A DNA stretch of 64,000 nt from assembly GCF_021228125.1 (NCBI RefSeq), contig NZ_JAJQQS010000005.1, positions 1-64,000 on the forward strand. Direction: 5' to 3'. Position numbers and translations under genes: made by a program. Positions 27,098-35,564 of the stretch are shown here, in pieces. Numbering within the stretch: the stretch's first letter is position 1; the number at the start of each line of letters is the position of its first letter. The notes beneath the pieces were generated by a model that was given only the letters and a program-made list of their open reading frames with translations, was not told the origin of the DNA and did no database searches. Source of the DNA: Streptomyces albireticuli. Its GTDB lineage: Bacteria; Actinomycetota; Actinomycetes; Streptomycetales; Streptomycetaceae.

Positions 27098-29038
27098 ATG
27101 GGAAACGTTGCGTCACAAGGGAGGGCTACGGAGGCGAGCGCGTTCGCCGTCCTGGAGTTACTGGCCGACGAAGCGCCGATAGACCAATTCGAATCGCTCG
27201 TGGAAGAGGCCCGCTGGCGCGGGACCACGGGCGCCGAACTGGCATTCCTGGAAAAGGCCAAGCGGCTCGGCATGGCCATCTACGCCCAGGCCGAGCGGCG
27301 GCAGCGCAAGGAGGCCCGGCTCTCCGCGTTCATCGAGACGGCGCGCACGCTCGCCAATACCCAGGTCCTTCCGGAACTGCTCACCACGCTCGCCCAGGAG
27401 GCCCGCCGGCTCTTCGACGTCGACCTGGCGTACGTCACCACCTTCGACCGGACGCCCGGTCTCGTGTCCGTCAGCGCCTTCGACGGTCACACGACGGTCC
27501 TGGCCCCCGGCCTCACGGTCCCCGACGACGTGGCGCTGAGCGGCGGCCCGACCCCGTTCTGGACGCCCGACTACGCGGCGGACGAGCGGGTCGGCCACAG
27601 CCGGGCCGTCGACGGGCTGATGAAGTCCGAGCGCGTGCGCGCCCTCATGTCCGTCCCCCTGGAGGACGGCGCCCGGCCGGTCGGCACCCTGTACGTGGCC
27701 AGCCGGTGCATGCGCTACTTCACGGCGGGCGAGGTGTCCCTCATGGCCTCGCTCGGCGAGCTCGCCGGGGTGGCCATCGGCAAGGCCCGCTTCCTGGAGC
27801 ACGCGACCGACGTGATCGCCGAGCTGGAGCGGCACAAGGCCGGGGCGCGCGGCGTCCGGGAGACCACGGCCCTGCACGGCCGGCTGATGGAGGTCGTCCT
27901 CCGCGGCGGCGAGCTGTCCGCGCTGGCGCGGGAGGCCGCCACGGGGCTGGGCGGCGCCCTGCGGATCCACGACGCGGCCGGCGCGGTGCTGGCGACGGCC
28001 GGCGAGATGCCTGCGGAGGCCGGGGCGGACGCGGTGCGCGCCCTGGTCGAGGCGGCCGGGGAGCGGTCGCCGCGCGAGGCCACGATGCTCGACGGCGGCC
28101 TGTGGGCCGCGCCGGTCCTGGCGGGCCCGGAGGACCTCGGGACCCTGCTGTTCAGCCCCCGCCACCCGCTCGGCGACGAGGACGTGCCGCTGCTCGTCCT
28201 GGTCGCCCAGACCGTCGCGGCCCAGCTGCTGCTGCGCGCAGGCCGGCAGGACGCGGCGGCGGGCCACGACCGCGACTGGCTGCTGGAGGACCTGCTGGCC
28301 GGTCCGGCCCGGCCGGCCGGCCGGTTCCGCGAGCGCGCGGCCCGGCTCGGCGTCGACCTCGGGCAGCCGCACGTGGTGGTCGTCGCCCGCCCCGAGGGCG
28401 ATTCCCAGGACAAGCTGGACCTGTGGGCCTCCTCGTACGCCCGCCGCCGCAACGGCCTCAAGGGCATGCACGCGGGCAGCGCCGTCCTGCTGCTGCCGGG
28501 CACGGACGCGACGGCCGTGGCCGAGCGGGTCTCCCGGGCGCTCGCGCCGGTGCTGGACCACCCGGTGACCGTCTGCGCGTCCGGCCCGGTCGACGCCGGC
28601 CGGGACTGCGCGGACATCACCCGCGCCCACGAGGAGGCCCTGCGCTGCCTGGAGGCGATGATCGCGCTCGGTGCCGCCGGTGGCTTCGCCTCCGCCCGGG
28701 AGCACGGCTTCCTGGGCGTACTGCTGTCGGACACCCATGACGTGGAGGGCTTCGTCCGCTCCATGATCGGCCCGCTGGCCGACTGCGACGCCCAGCGCTT
28801 CACCGAGTTCACCCCGACGCTGGCCGCCTACTTCGACGCGCGGGGCAGCATCACGCAGACGGCCGAGAAGCTGCACGTGCACCCGAACACGGTGGCGCGG
28901 CGGCTGGAGCGGATCAGTGAGCTGTTAGGCGCGGGGTGGCAGCAGTCGGAGCGGGCCTTCGAGATCCAGCTCGCGCTGCGGCTGTCCCGGATACAGCACG
29001 TGCTCCGGAAGCGGCGCGTCACGACGGCGGGGGCGTAG
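27098..29038 (+). CDS. GAF-domain / PucR-type helix-turn-helix regulator with two TTA codons
   Basis: A 646-residue regulator. A GAF-like sensory region (roughly residues 80-250) is followed by a PucR/CdaR-like middle part and a C-terminal HTH_30 domain (SITQTAEKLHVHPNTVARRL). The ATG at 27098 has a GGGGGGG run a few bases upstream. TTA codons occur at 27158-27160 (residue 21) and 28925-28927 (residue 610). Both need the bldA tRNA in Streptomyces, so expression should be tied to development. It probably controls the neighbouring oxidase/exporter genes. Its 3' end meets a long inverted repeat. Confidence 0.87.
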   Translation: MGNVASQGRATEASAFAVLELLADEAPIDQFESLVEEARWRGTTGAELAFLEKAKRLGMAIYAQAERRQRKEARLSAFIETARTLANTQVLPELLTTLAQEARRLFDVDLAYVTTFDRTPGLVSVSAFDGHTTVLAPGLTVPDDVALSGGPTPFWTPDYAADERVGHSRAVDGLMKSERVRALMSVPLEDGARPVGTLYVASRCMRYFTAGEVSLMASLGELAGVAIGKARFLEHATDVIAELERHKAGARGVRETTALHGRLMEVVLRGGELSALAREAATGLGGALRIHDAAGAVLATAGEMPAEAGADAVRALVEAAGERSPREATMLDGGLWAAPVLAGPEDLGTLLFSPRHPLGDEDVPLLVLVAQTVAAQLLLRAGRQDAAAGHDRDWLLEDLLAGPARPAGRFRERAARLGVDLGQPHVVVVARPEGDSQDKLDLWASSYARRRNGLKGMHAGSAVLLLPGTDATAVAERVSRALAPVLDHPVTVCASGPVDAGRDCADITRAHEEALRCLEAMIALGAAGGFASAREHGFLGVLLSDTHDVEGFVRSMIGPLADCDAQRFTEFTPTLAAYFDARGSITQTAEKLHVHPNTVARRLERISELLGAGWQQSERAFEIQLALRLSRIQHVLRKRRVTTAGA

Positions 29039-29049
29039 CCCCTGCGGGG

Positions 29050-29200
29050 GGCTTTTTCCCCACCCCGCCCCTTCCCGAATGTCCTCAAGCGCCGGACGGG
29101 CTGGATTTCAGCCCGTCCGGCGTTTGAGGACCGGGGTCCGGGGCGGAGCCCCGGTTCGGGAAGGGGCGGGGCTGGGGAAAGGCCCCGCGCAGCGGCCCGG
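29050..29200. repeat. Dispersed intergenic inverted repeat, copy B (likely bidirectional terminator)
   Basis: A 20-bp-arm palindrome (29084-29103 and 29109-29128, one wobble pair, loop GATTT) centred on GCCGGACGGGCTG. A second hairpin, ACCGGGG/CCCCGGT, lies at 29130-29155, and longer CCGCCCCTTCCCG / CGGGAAGGGGCGG arms flank the whole. It sits between two converging genes. Relatives occur at about 10868, 38764, 42434, 52608 and 54889. Confidence 0.85.
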
Positions 29201-29229
29201 CACCCGCACCCGCACCCACACCCCCCACC

Positions 29230-30468
29230 TCACACCGCGTACCCCAACCCCGCCCGCCCCACACGCCCCGCCCGCCCCAACGCAGTAACCGCATGCGCCG
29301 CCGACGCCAACGTCACATGCCGGTGCCACCCCTTGAACGACCGCCCCGTGTAATCCCGCATGCCCACCTGATCGGAGATCTCCGCGAAGTCCCGGTCCAC
29401 CCGGCGCGTCATCTTGCTCAGCTGCATCAGGGCCACCGGGTGCAGCGAGGTCATGTCCGTGAGCCAGAGGGCCGTCGGCGAGGACTGCCCGTTCTCCCAC
29501 TCCCCCATGAGCCTCAGGTCCCCCACGCCCGCCTGGCCGAGGGCCCGTACCGGCCGGGGCCCGCGGGCCGGCATCCGCACCCGGACGCTCGTGGACATGC
29601 TGGTGCGCAGCGTCTCCGCGGCGTCGTGGTCCGACCACATCACCGGGCGGCGCATCCCGGCCGCCGCGCCCATGATCTGGTGGGCGGGCACGCCCTCGGC
29701 CCGGCAGCCGGGCAGCGCGGGGTCCGCCGCCGTCAGCCGGAAGGTGCTGCTGACGCGCACCAGCAGCGGGACGCCCGCCTCCCGCAGCCGCCGGACGATC
29801 GCCCCGGTGTCGGTCTCCGGCGCGTCCAGGACCAGCGGCCGCACCGGGACGTCCCAGGTCGTGAGCATGTCCAGATAGGCACCGACCGCGCAGTCGCCGA
29901 GGGTCTCCGGGACCGTGCCGTCGGGGATGGACGCGCGGGTCCGCCGCTCGTCGTCCTCCAGCCAGTCCTCCGACAGGTGCAGCCGCCAGTTGACGGGCGT
30001 CGCCATCTCGTCCGACGCCGCCCAGACGCCGACGGCCTGCTGCGCGTTCAGCACCTGGCCGAGCGCCGGGAAGAAGCGCCGGTCGACGCCGACGGAGTGC
30101 CGGCCGCCCTTGGGGATCACCATCGGCCGGACGACCCACGCCTGCGGCGGCGCGATCCGGACGAGGTGGCGGACGAGCGCCTGCCGCACCGGCTCCCAGT
30201 CCCAGATGGAGCTGGAGATGAAATGGTGCATGCTCTGTTCCGTCGCCGATCCGCCGATGAGCGCGGCGATGTTCCGAATGGTTTTACGGCCCTGTCCGCC
30301 GAGCAGTCCGCGAAGGTATTCCAGGCCCTTTCGGCGCTGGTCGCTCCGGGGCAGCGTCGCGAAAAGCTCCGAACAGAGTTCGGTGAGCATCGCGTCATAG
30401 GCCCCGGCGTACTTCGGTGCGTGCGGCTGCCTTCTGACGTCGTCGGGGTACAGGGCAAGAGTGCTCAT
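29230..30468 (-). CDS. IS701-type transposase homologue, probably domesticated and catalytically dead
   Basis: A 412-residue DDE-superfamily protein of the IS701 group (PKGGRHSVGV, NAQQAVGVWAAS, GRSFKGWHRHVTLASAAHA). At the usual first catalytic block (IDDTGF-like in active members) this protein reads R114-P115-M116. At the third (YEGRSWRGWH-like) it reads DYTGRSFKGWH, with T374 for Glu. Only the middle Asp candidate (D215 in LVLDAPE) remains. GGGA precedes the ATG at 30468. No terminal inverted repeats or target duplication were seen. It is divergent from a flavin oxidase gene and may act as a DNA-binding regulator. The consensus is from memory. Confidence 0.8.
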   Translation of the reverse strand: MSTLALYPDDVRRQPHAPKYAGAYDAMLTELCSELFATLPRSDQRRKGLEYLRGLLGGQGRKTIRNIAALIGGSATEQSMHHFISSSIWDWEPVRQALVRHLVRIAPPQAWVVRPMVIPKGGRHSVGVDRRFFPALGQVLNAQQAVGVWAASDEMATPVNWRLHLSEDWLEDDERRTRASIPDGTVPETLGDCAVGAYLDMLTTWDVPVRPLVLDAPETDTGAIVRRLREAGVPLLVRVSSTFRLTAADPALPGCRAEGVPAHQIMGAAAGMRRPVMWSDHDAAETLRTSMSTSVRVRMPARGPRPVRALGQAGVGDLRLMGEWENGQSSPTALWLTDMTSLHPVALMQLSKMTRRVDRDFAEISDQVGMRDYTGRSFKGWHRHVTLASAAHAVTALGRAGRVGRAGLGYAV

Positions 30469-30833
30469 TGCGTTCCCTATCTCGGATCCGATGGCACGAG
30501 CGGCGCGAAGTGATGTCTCCACAGTGCCGTTTCCGCCGTCCGCCGCATAGGTGCGCAAGTCACCTGGCGCACCGCACGGATGGTGGATGTTCCACCACCA
30601 CTCACCCAGCGTGAACGGAACGGGCGGGCCCTGACTCTGCGCTCCGAAAGCTCTCGGAATTCCATGTTCCAGAAACCGACTTGACTGACTGCGTCCGGCC
30701 ACCGGAATACATCTGGAGTTACCCCGGGCGGCTGCATACCGTCCCTCCGGACACGCGATACCGGCCATGTCCGGAAGGGGCGCGGCCAGTTCCGCTCCGC
30801 GCTTCCGCGGGGCCCACGGGGGAGGAACTTCCA
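30469..30833. promoter_or_regulatory. Divergent promoter region with 7-bp-arm palindrome
   Basis: A 365-base gap between divergent starts. TGGTGGA-TGT-TCCACCA at 30581-30597 is a perfect 17-base palindrome and a candidate operator. GGAATTCC and TTGACT occur nearer the plus-strand gene, but no well-spaced -10 was found. An upstream open frame in phase with the oxidase (from 30681) has no ribosome site and is not a convincing gene. Confidence 0.45.
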
Positions 30834-32366
30834 GTGATCAGCAGAAGGTCGCTCATCGGAGCCGGTGCCGGGATCGGCGCCGCGGGAGCACTCATGGCGG
30901 GCGGGGCCGCGCTGCCGGGCCGGGCTCCGGCCTTCGCGGCGGGCGCCCCCTGGGCCCGTCTGCGCGAGCGCCTGACCGGCGAACTCGTCCTGCCCGCCGA
31001 CCCGTCGTACACCGTGGCCAAGCAGCTCCAGCTGGCCCAGTACGACACGGTCGAGCCGCAGGCCGTCGCGTACTGCGCGAGCGCCTCCGACGTCACGGCG
31101 TGCGTGCGCTTCGCGCAGGAGCACCGGATCGCCGTCGCCGCGCGCAGCGGGGGCCACAGCTTCGCGGGTTACTCGACGACCCCGGGGCTGGTCGTCGACG
31201 TGTCCCGGCTGAACTCGGTCCGCCCGGGCCGCTCCACCGTCCGGCTCGGCCCGGGCGGCCAGGGCGTGGACGTGGTGCACGCCCTGGACCGGTACGGCGT
31301 CCAGGTGGCCGGGGGTACCTGCCCGACCGTCGCCGCGGGCGGCTGGCTGCTCGGCGGGGGACTCGGCCCGCACGCCCGGCGGTTCGGCATGGGCTGCGAC
31401 CGGCTGGTGTCAGCGCAGGTGGTGCTCGCCGACGGCACGCTCACCCGCTGCTCGGAGCGGGAGGAACCCGATCTGTTCTGGGCGCTGCGCGGCGGGGGCG
31501 GCGGGAACTTCGGCGTCGTCACCGAGTACGAGGTGCGGCCCACCCGGCTGCCGTCGATGGTGGTCTTCACCCTGACGTTCGCGTGGGCGGCCGCCGCCGA
31601 GGTGGCGCTCGCGTGGCAGCAGTGGATCGCGACCGGCCCGCTGGAGCTCGCCGCCGAGCTGTCGGTCACGCTCACCACCGACGGCCCGGCCGGCACCGAG
31701 CCGGAGGTGCGGGTCAGCGGCACCTTCGCGGGCGCCGCGGCGGTGTGCGACCGGCTCCTCGACCAGCTCGTCGCGGCCGCCGGGGCGCGACCGGCCGTCC
31801 GGGAGGCCACCGAACTCCCCTACCGGGCCGGGATGATGAAGATCTTCGGCTGTGCCGACCGCAGCGTCCCCGAGTGCCACCGGACGGGCTACTCCCCGCA
31901 GGCGCGGCTGCCGCGCGACAACTACGTCACCGGCCGGAACCTCTACTTCACCCGGCCCTGGACCGCACCGGCGGCCAAGGAGGCCCTCCGGGCCTTCGAG
32001 GCGGCGCTCCGGCCGGGGCAGTTCCGCTTCCTCGGCCTGTTCGCCTACGGCGGGAGGATCAACGACGTGGACCCGAAGGCCACCGCCTTCGTCCACCGGG
32101 ACGCCCTCTTCGAGGCCGACTACCAGGTCGGCCTCACCACGCCGCTGCCGGAGAAGGAGCAGCGGGAGGCCGCGCGGTCGTGGGCCGACGGCGGCTACGC
32201 GGCGGTCCTGCCCTGGTCCAACCGGCGTTCGTACCAGAACTACATGGACCCGGCGCTGCGCGACTGGCGCGAGGCGTACTACGGGCAGAACTACGAGCGG
32301 CTCCGCGCGGTCAAGCGGGCCTATGACCCGTACGGCTTCTTCCGCTTCGCGCAGGGCATCGACTGA
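30834..32366 (+). CDS. Tat-exported FAD-binding oxidoreductase (6-hydroxynicotine-oxidase type)
   Basis: A 510-residue PCMH-fold oxidase. Residues 1-38 are a twin-arginine signal (SRRSLIGAGAGIG) ending near FAAGA, so it should fold with flavin in the cytoplasm and act outside. H108 in ARSGGHSFAG is the covalent flavin histidine. The cysteine used for a second bond in BBE relatives is missing in the matching loop (GGGLGPHARRFG), so attachment is probably single. The C terminus has the YYGQNYERLRAVKRAYDP tail. GGAGGA lies before the GTG. Confidence 0.88.
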   Translation: MISRRSLIGAGAGIGAAGALMAGGAALPGRAPAFAAGAPWARLRERLTGELVLPADPSYTVAKQLQLAQYDTVEPQAVAYCASASDVTACVRFAQEHRIAVAARSGGHSFAGYSTTPGLVVDVSRLNSVRPGRSTVRLGPGGQGVDVVHALDRYGVQVAGGTCPTVAAGGWLLGGGLGPHARRFGMGCDRLVSAQVVLADGTLTRCSEREEPDLFWALRGGGGGNFGVVTEYEVRPTRLPSMVVFTLTFAWAAAAEVALAWQQWIATGPLELAAELSVTLTTDGPAGTEPEVRVSGTFAGAAAVCDRLLDQLVAAAGARPAVREATELPYRAGMMKIFGCADRSVPECHRTGYSPQARLPRDNYVTGRNLYFTRPWTAPAAKEALRAFEAALRPGQFRFLGLFAYGGRINDVDPKATAFVHRDALFEADYQVGLTTPLPEKEQREAARSWADGGYAAVLPWSNRRSYQNYMDPALRDWREAYYGQNYERLRAVKRAYDPYGFFRFAQGID

Positions 32367-32396
32367 CGCGACGGACGGCGCATAGGGTGACCTGTG
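32359..32396 (+). promoter_or_regulatory. Promoter for a leaderless hydrolase transcript
   Basis: TCGACT (32359-32364) and TAGGGT (32383-32388) are separated by 18 bases. The GTG at 32396 follows seven bases after the -10 box. There is no ribosome site, which fits leaderless initiation. The -35 overlaps the stop region of the oxidase gene. Confidence 0.5.
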
Positions 32397-33196
32397 TGAC
32401 CACTGAGTTAGTAGCGACGCACACGCTTGTCCATGGGGCGAACGGCAAGGCCGTCGACGTGTACGGGCCCGGCGACGTGTCCGGTGCCGGGGCCGGGGGC
32501 GCGCCCGTCGTACTGCTGTGGCACGGCACGGGACCGGACGAGCGGGCCATGATGGCGCCCGTCGCGCGCGCCGCCGCCGCGCGCGGCCTGGTGGTCTTCG
32601 TGCCGGACTGGCGCTCCGACGCGCCGGACCGCGGCCGGGCGCACCTGCTGGACTCCCTGGCCCACGCCCACGACCACGCGGCGGAACACGGCGGTGACGC
32701 CGGGCGGCTCGTGGTCGCGGGCTGGTCGGCGGGGGCCGGTGCCGCGGCGGGTCTCGTCACGCACCCGGAGCCGTCGGGCCTTCCGCGTCCGTCGGCGGTC
32801 GTCGGCATCGCCGGGCGGTACGACGTCCCGGCGCGCACCACGGGGCGCGCGCCCCTCGACGACCTGGCCGAGTGGGCGGGCTCCGACGGCCCCGGTGGTC
32901 CGGGTGCCGTCGCGCCCGTGCCCGTACGGCTCGTGCACGGCACCCGGGACGACACCCTGGACAGCGTCTCCTCACGGCGGTTCGCGGCGGCCCTCGGGCG
33001 GCACGGCTGGCCGGTGGGGCTGGAGGAGGTCCCGACCGACCACGCCGGGGTCGTCATGACCCGCTTCGACCCGGCGGCCGGCCGCTGTGTGCCCGACACC
33101 GCGCCGCACGCGGTCGAGGGCGGCCGGACCACGGTCCGGGCGCTGCTGGAGGCGTCAAGGGGACTTGTGCGGCCGGGAATTCTACCGCTGGTGTAG
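32396..33196 (+). CDS. Alpha/beta hydrolase with a TTA codon
   Basis: A 266-residue hydrolase with the oxyanion loop LWHGTGPDER, the nucleophile elbow VAGWSAGAG, the acid in HGTRDDTLD and the histidine in PTDHAGV. It resembles dienelactone-hydrolase/acetyl-xylan-esterase-like proteins. No signal peptide is present. Codon 5 (32408-32410) is TTA, so translation should require the bldA tRNA. It sits 29 bases after the Tat-exported oxidase gene and may belong to the same response. Confidence 0.82.
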   Translation: MTTELVATHTLVHGANGKAVDVYGPGDVSGAGAGGAPVVLLWHGTGPDERAMMAPVARAAAARGLVVFVPDWRSDAPDRGRAHLLDSLAHAHDHAAEHGGDAGRLVVAGWSAGAGAAAGLVTHPEPSGLPRPSAVVGIAGRYDVPARTTGRAPLDDLAEWAGSDGPGGPGAVAPVPVRLVHGTRDDTLDSVSSRRFAAALGRHGWPVGLEEVPTDHAGVVMTRFDPAAGRCVPDTAPHAVEGGRTTVRALLEASRGLVRPGILPLV

Positions 33197-33348
33197 GGGA
33201 TTCCGGAGAATGTCCTCGGTTTTACTTGGAGCCCACGGCGAATGTGGTGGAATTCTCTCGGATCGGGAAGCGGCCCGGGTAGCGGGCGGTATTGAAGATC
33301 CGCCCGCGGATTTCACCAGGTCGCAGGAAGCACCCTGAAGAGGACCTC

Positions 33349-33699
33349 ATGCAGGTGCCCACCCACACCATGCCGGCCCACGTCATGTCGGCCCACTGCG
33401 TGGTCGCCTTTCCCGATGTGGTCGACATCGGGAACGCCCCGGACGTCCGCGGCGCCCTGCGCACGATCATCCACGACCACGGCGGCCGCTGCCGTGCCCT
33501 GGTCGCCGATCTCTCCGCGTCCCGCTTCGCGACGGCGACGGCGCTGTCCGTGCTGGTGGAGGCACGGAAGTTGGCGCGGGGGGAGGGGATGGCGCTGTAC
33601 GTGGTGGCGCCCGCGCCGCTGACCAGGAAGGTGTTCGCGCTGACGGGCCTGCGCGAGGTGATGCCGGTGTTCCGCACCCTGGACGAGGTCCCCCGGTAG
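33349..33699 (+). CDS. STAS-domain protein (anti-sigma antagonist-like) lacking the usual phospho-serine
   Basis: A 116-residue single STAS domain. The segment VADLSASRFATATALSVL aligns with the conserved D-x-S-G region of SpoIIAA/RsbV proteins, but DSSG is replaced by TATA, so the regulatory serine is absent. A threonine is nearby. It may bind an RsbW-like kinase without being switched by phosphorylation, or serve another role. AGAGGA lies five bases before the ATG. It converges on a second STAS gene. Confidence 0.82.
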   Translation: MQVPTHTMPAHVMSAHCVVAFPDVVDIGNAPDVRGALRTIIHDHGGRCRALVADLSASRFATATALSVLVEARKLARGEGMALYVVAPAPLTRKVFALTGLREVMPVFRTLDEVPR

Positions 33700-33768
33700 C
33701 GGGGCCCGCCGGGGCGGAACCCCGGCCGGCCCCGGGGTCCCGGGCCCTCGGAGCGGGGCGTCCGCCTC

Positions 33769-34140
33769 CTACGCCGGCACGCTCCCGCCCTCCCCCACGC
33801 GTCCGTACGGGAACGCGTCCACAACCGTGAACGCACCCTCGACCCCGGTCACCCGCAGCACCCGGAAGACCCGCGGAACGCCGCGCACCAGGCGCAGCCG
33901 CCCGCCCCGCTCGAGCACCCGCTCCCGGGCCCTCAGCAGCAGCCGCAGGCCGCTCGCGTCCAGGAAGGCCACCTCGCGGAGATCGATGACGACATCCGCC
34001 CGGAACCTTTCCGTCAGCGCGTCCACCCGCGGTCCGAGCTCCTGTTCCGCCAAAATATCTATTTCACCGTGCAGTTCAATGATGATCGCCCCGCTCGCCA
34101 CACGCTCACTCATGGCGAAGGCGGGCCACTCCGCGCCCAT
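33769..34140 (-). CDS. STAS-domain anti-sigma factor antagonist
   Basis: A 123-residue protein with a canonical STAS core (IIIELHGEIDILAEQELGPR, VVIDLREVAFLDASGLRLLL). The serine in LDASG is the expected phosphorylation site. Such proteins free SigB/SigF-type sigma factors by binding the partner anti-sigma kinase. GAGAGG lies five bases before the ATG at 34140. The two SigF-like genes lie about 1.4 kb downstream, but a direct link is not shown. Confidence 0.85.
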   Translation of the reverse strand: MGAEWPAFAMSERVASGAIIIELHGEIDILAEQELGPRVDALTERFRADVVIDLREVAFLDASGLRLLLRARERVLERGGRLRLVRGVPRVFRVLRVTGVEGAFTVVDAFPYGRVGEGGSVPA

Positions 34141-34840
34141 GTCGCCTCTCACCGACCTCCCTCGGCCGCATATGCCGTCCACCTTTTGGTGCCCCGGCAG
34201 TACATGAATCTCACCTACGTCGCAAAGCTGTGATCGCCGCTCATGGCATTCGGCGGTACGCGACGGGAGGGCCGGGGGAGCCGCGAGGGGGCGGACGGAA
34301 CCGGGGGACGTCCGGACGGGACGGGTCCGGCCGCGTGGGAGCACTCAGGGGCTCAGGCGCGCCACGGGGCGAACGGGTGCGCGCGGGGGTGGCGCGGAAG
34401 GCGCGCGCCGAGGTGGCCGGGGCGCCGCGCGAGGGCCGGGAAGAGACCGGAAGAGGGGGAAAGAGGAGTGCAGGTCGGGGGAAGCGGCATCGGGGGGAAA
34501 GCCGCTTCCCCCGGCGAGGACACGCCCTCAAAGTCACGGGCCGCAGTCGGGGGGAGTCGCGGCCCGGACCCCGCAGTGAGGTCATGTCCCTGGCCCGGCG
34601 GATTCCTGCCAGATCCGGGGGCCGTACCCCCCATCTTCCGCCCCCCGCCGGAGCGCGACGTGCTGCCGAAGGGCCCTCCTTGCCGGGCCTTTGGTCCTTA
34701 AAGGTGCTGTGAGGACACGGACCGGCCCGCGCATTTCGTCCATACGTACGGTTGGCCGGTTAGACTCTCGCGATCACAGCGCCGGCGGGCGTCGGGAGCG
34801 ACCGCAGAGGCACCGGGGACAACAGGGGAGACAGTGCGTC
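34141..34840. other. 700-base region without a convincing gene
   Basis: Open frames here are Arg/Gly/Pro-rich, lack good starts and do not show typical third-position GC bias. A purine-rich stretch (about 34434-34480) and several short GC hairpins are present. TAGACT at 34761-34766 could be the -10 box for the small membrane protein gene at 34841. Nothing else was recognised. Confidence 0.5.
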
Positions 34841-35005
34841 GTGGCCAAAGCGAAGAAGATCGCGCTCTACGCCGTCGGCATTTTCGTGGCCTACACGATC
34901 ATCCACTCCCCCGCCCGGTCGGCCGAGCTCGTCCAGATAGGGTTCGAGGGCATCTCGGACGCCGCCAAGAGCGTCGGTGAGTTCATGACCCAGCTGATCA
35001 ACTGA
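34841..35005 (+). CDS. Small single-pass membrane protein (54 aa)
   Basis: A 54-residue protein starting VAKAKKIALYAVGIFVAYTI, a basic N terminus followed by one membrane helix, then an amphipathic tail ending EFMTQLIN. The GTG at 34841 is preceded by AGGGGAG. It lies 10 bases before the Dabb-protein gene and is probably in the same transcript. Its function is unknown. It is too small for domain assignment. Confidence 0.75.
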   Translation: MAKAKKIALYAVGIFVAYTIIHSPARSAELVQIGFEGISDAAKSVGEFMTQLIN

Positions 35006-35015
35006 GGGCAGACCC

Positions 35016-35309
35016 GTGATCCGTCACCTCGTCCTGTTCAAGCTCAACGAGGGCGTCGAGCGCGACGACCCGCGTGTCGTCGCCGGCGTGCAGGCGTTCG
35101 AGAAGCTCGGCGGCCTCGTACCCGAGGTGGAGTTCTGGGAGTGCGCCTGGAACATCTCGGACCGGCCGATCGCCTACGACTTCGCCATCAACTCCGCCGT
35201 CGCGGACACCGAGGCCCTCCAGCGCTACCTGGACCACCCGGCCCATCAGGCGGGCGTCGCGCAGTGGCGCGAATTCGCCACATGGGTGATCGCCGACTAC
35301 CCGTTCTGA
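35016..35309 (+). CDS. Stress-responsive A/B-barrel (Dabb) domain protein
   Basis: A 97-residue protein that is a single Dabb domain: IRHLVLFKLNEGVERDD at the start, YDFAINSAVADTEALQRYLD in the middle and a closing HPAHQAGVAQWREF helix. Dabb proteins are dimeric ferredoxin-like barrels, some binding heme-like or polyketide ligands, others of unknown role. It starts with GTG at 35016, close behind the small membrane protein gene. Confidence 0.9.
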   Translation: MIRHLVLFKLNEGVERDDPRVVAGVQAFEKLGGLVPEVEFWECAWNISDRPIAYDFAINSAVADTEALQRYLDHPAHQAGVAQWREFATWVIADYPF

Positions 35310-35564
35310 GCGGTTCGCGGACCTTCTCCGGCGCCGCGCGGGCGACCCCGGCGGCACCGCTCCGACACCTGGTCGGCGCCGCGCGGGCGGCCCCGGCGGA
35401 CCCCTGCGGCACCCCTTCACGACACCTTTCCCAGCGGACCCTTCGCCACCCCGGCGAGGGGTCCGTTTTGCGCCAACACGGCGCCATGCGGTGCTTGCAC
35501 ACAGTGCACATGTCTTGTGATGCTATGACCGCTTTTGCCGGATGAGTTGACCGTGAAGGGTGGC

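Noticed and set aside
23101..29038. Large minus-strand frames (for example 23815-26829)
   Set aside because: These are shadows of high-GC third positions opposite the exporter and oxidase genes.
29230..30468. Active insertion sequence
   Set aside because: No terminal inverted repeats or target duplication are visible, and catalytic positions appear replaced.
30681..30833. In-frame extension upstream of the Tat-exported oxidase
   Set aside because: It lacks a ribosome site, and the GTG at 30834 has GGAGGA and begins the twin-arginine signal directly.
34230..34712. A 160-codon plus-strand frame
   Set aside because: The composition is Arg/Gly/Pro-rich with no domain, no ribosome site and overlapping frames of equal quality; it looks non-coding.
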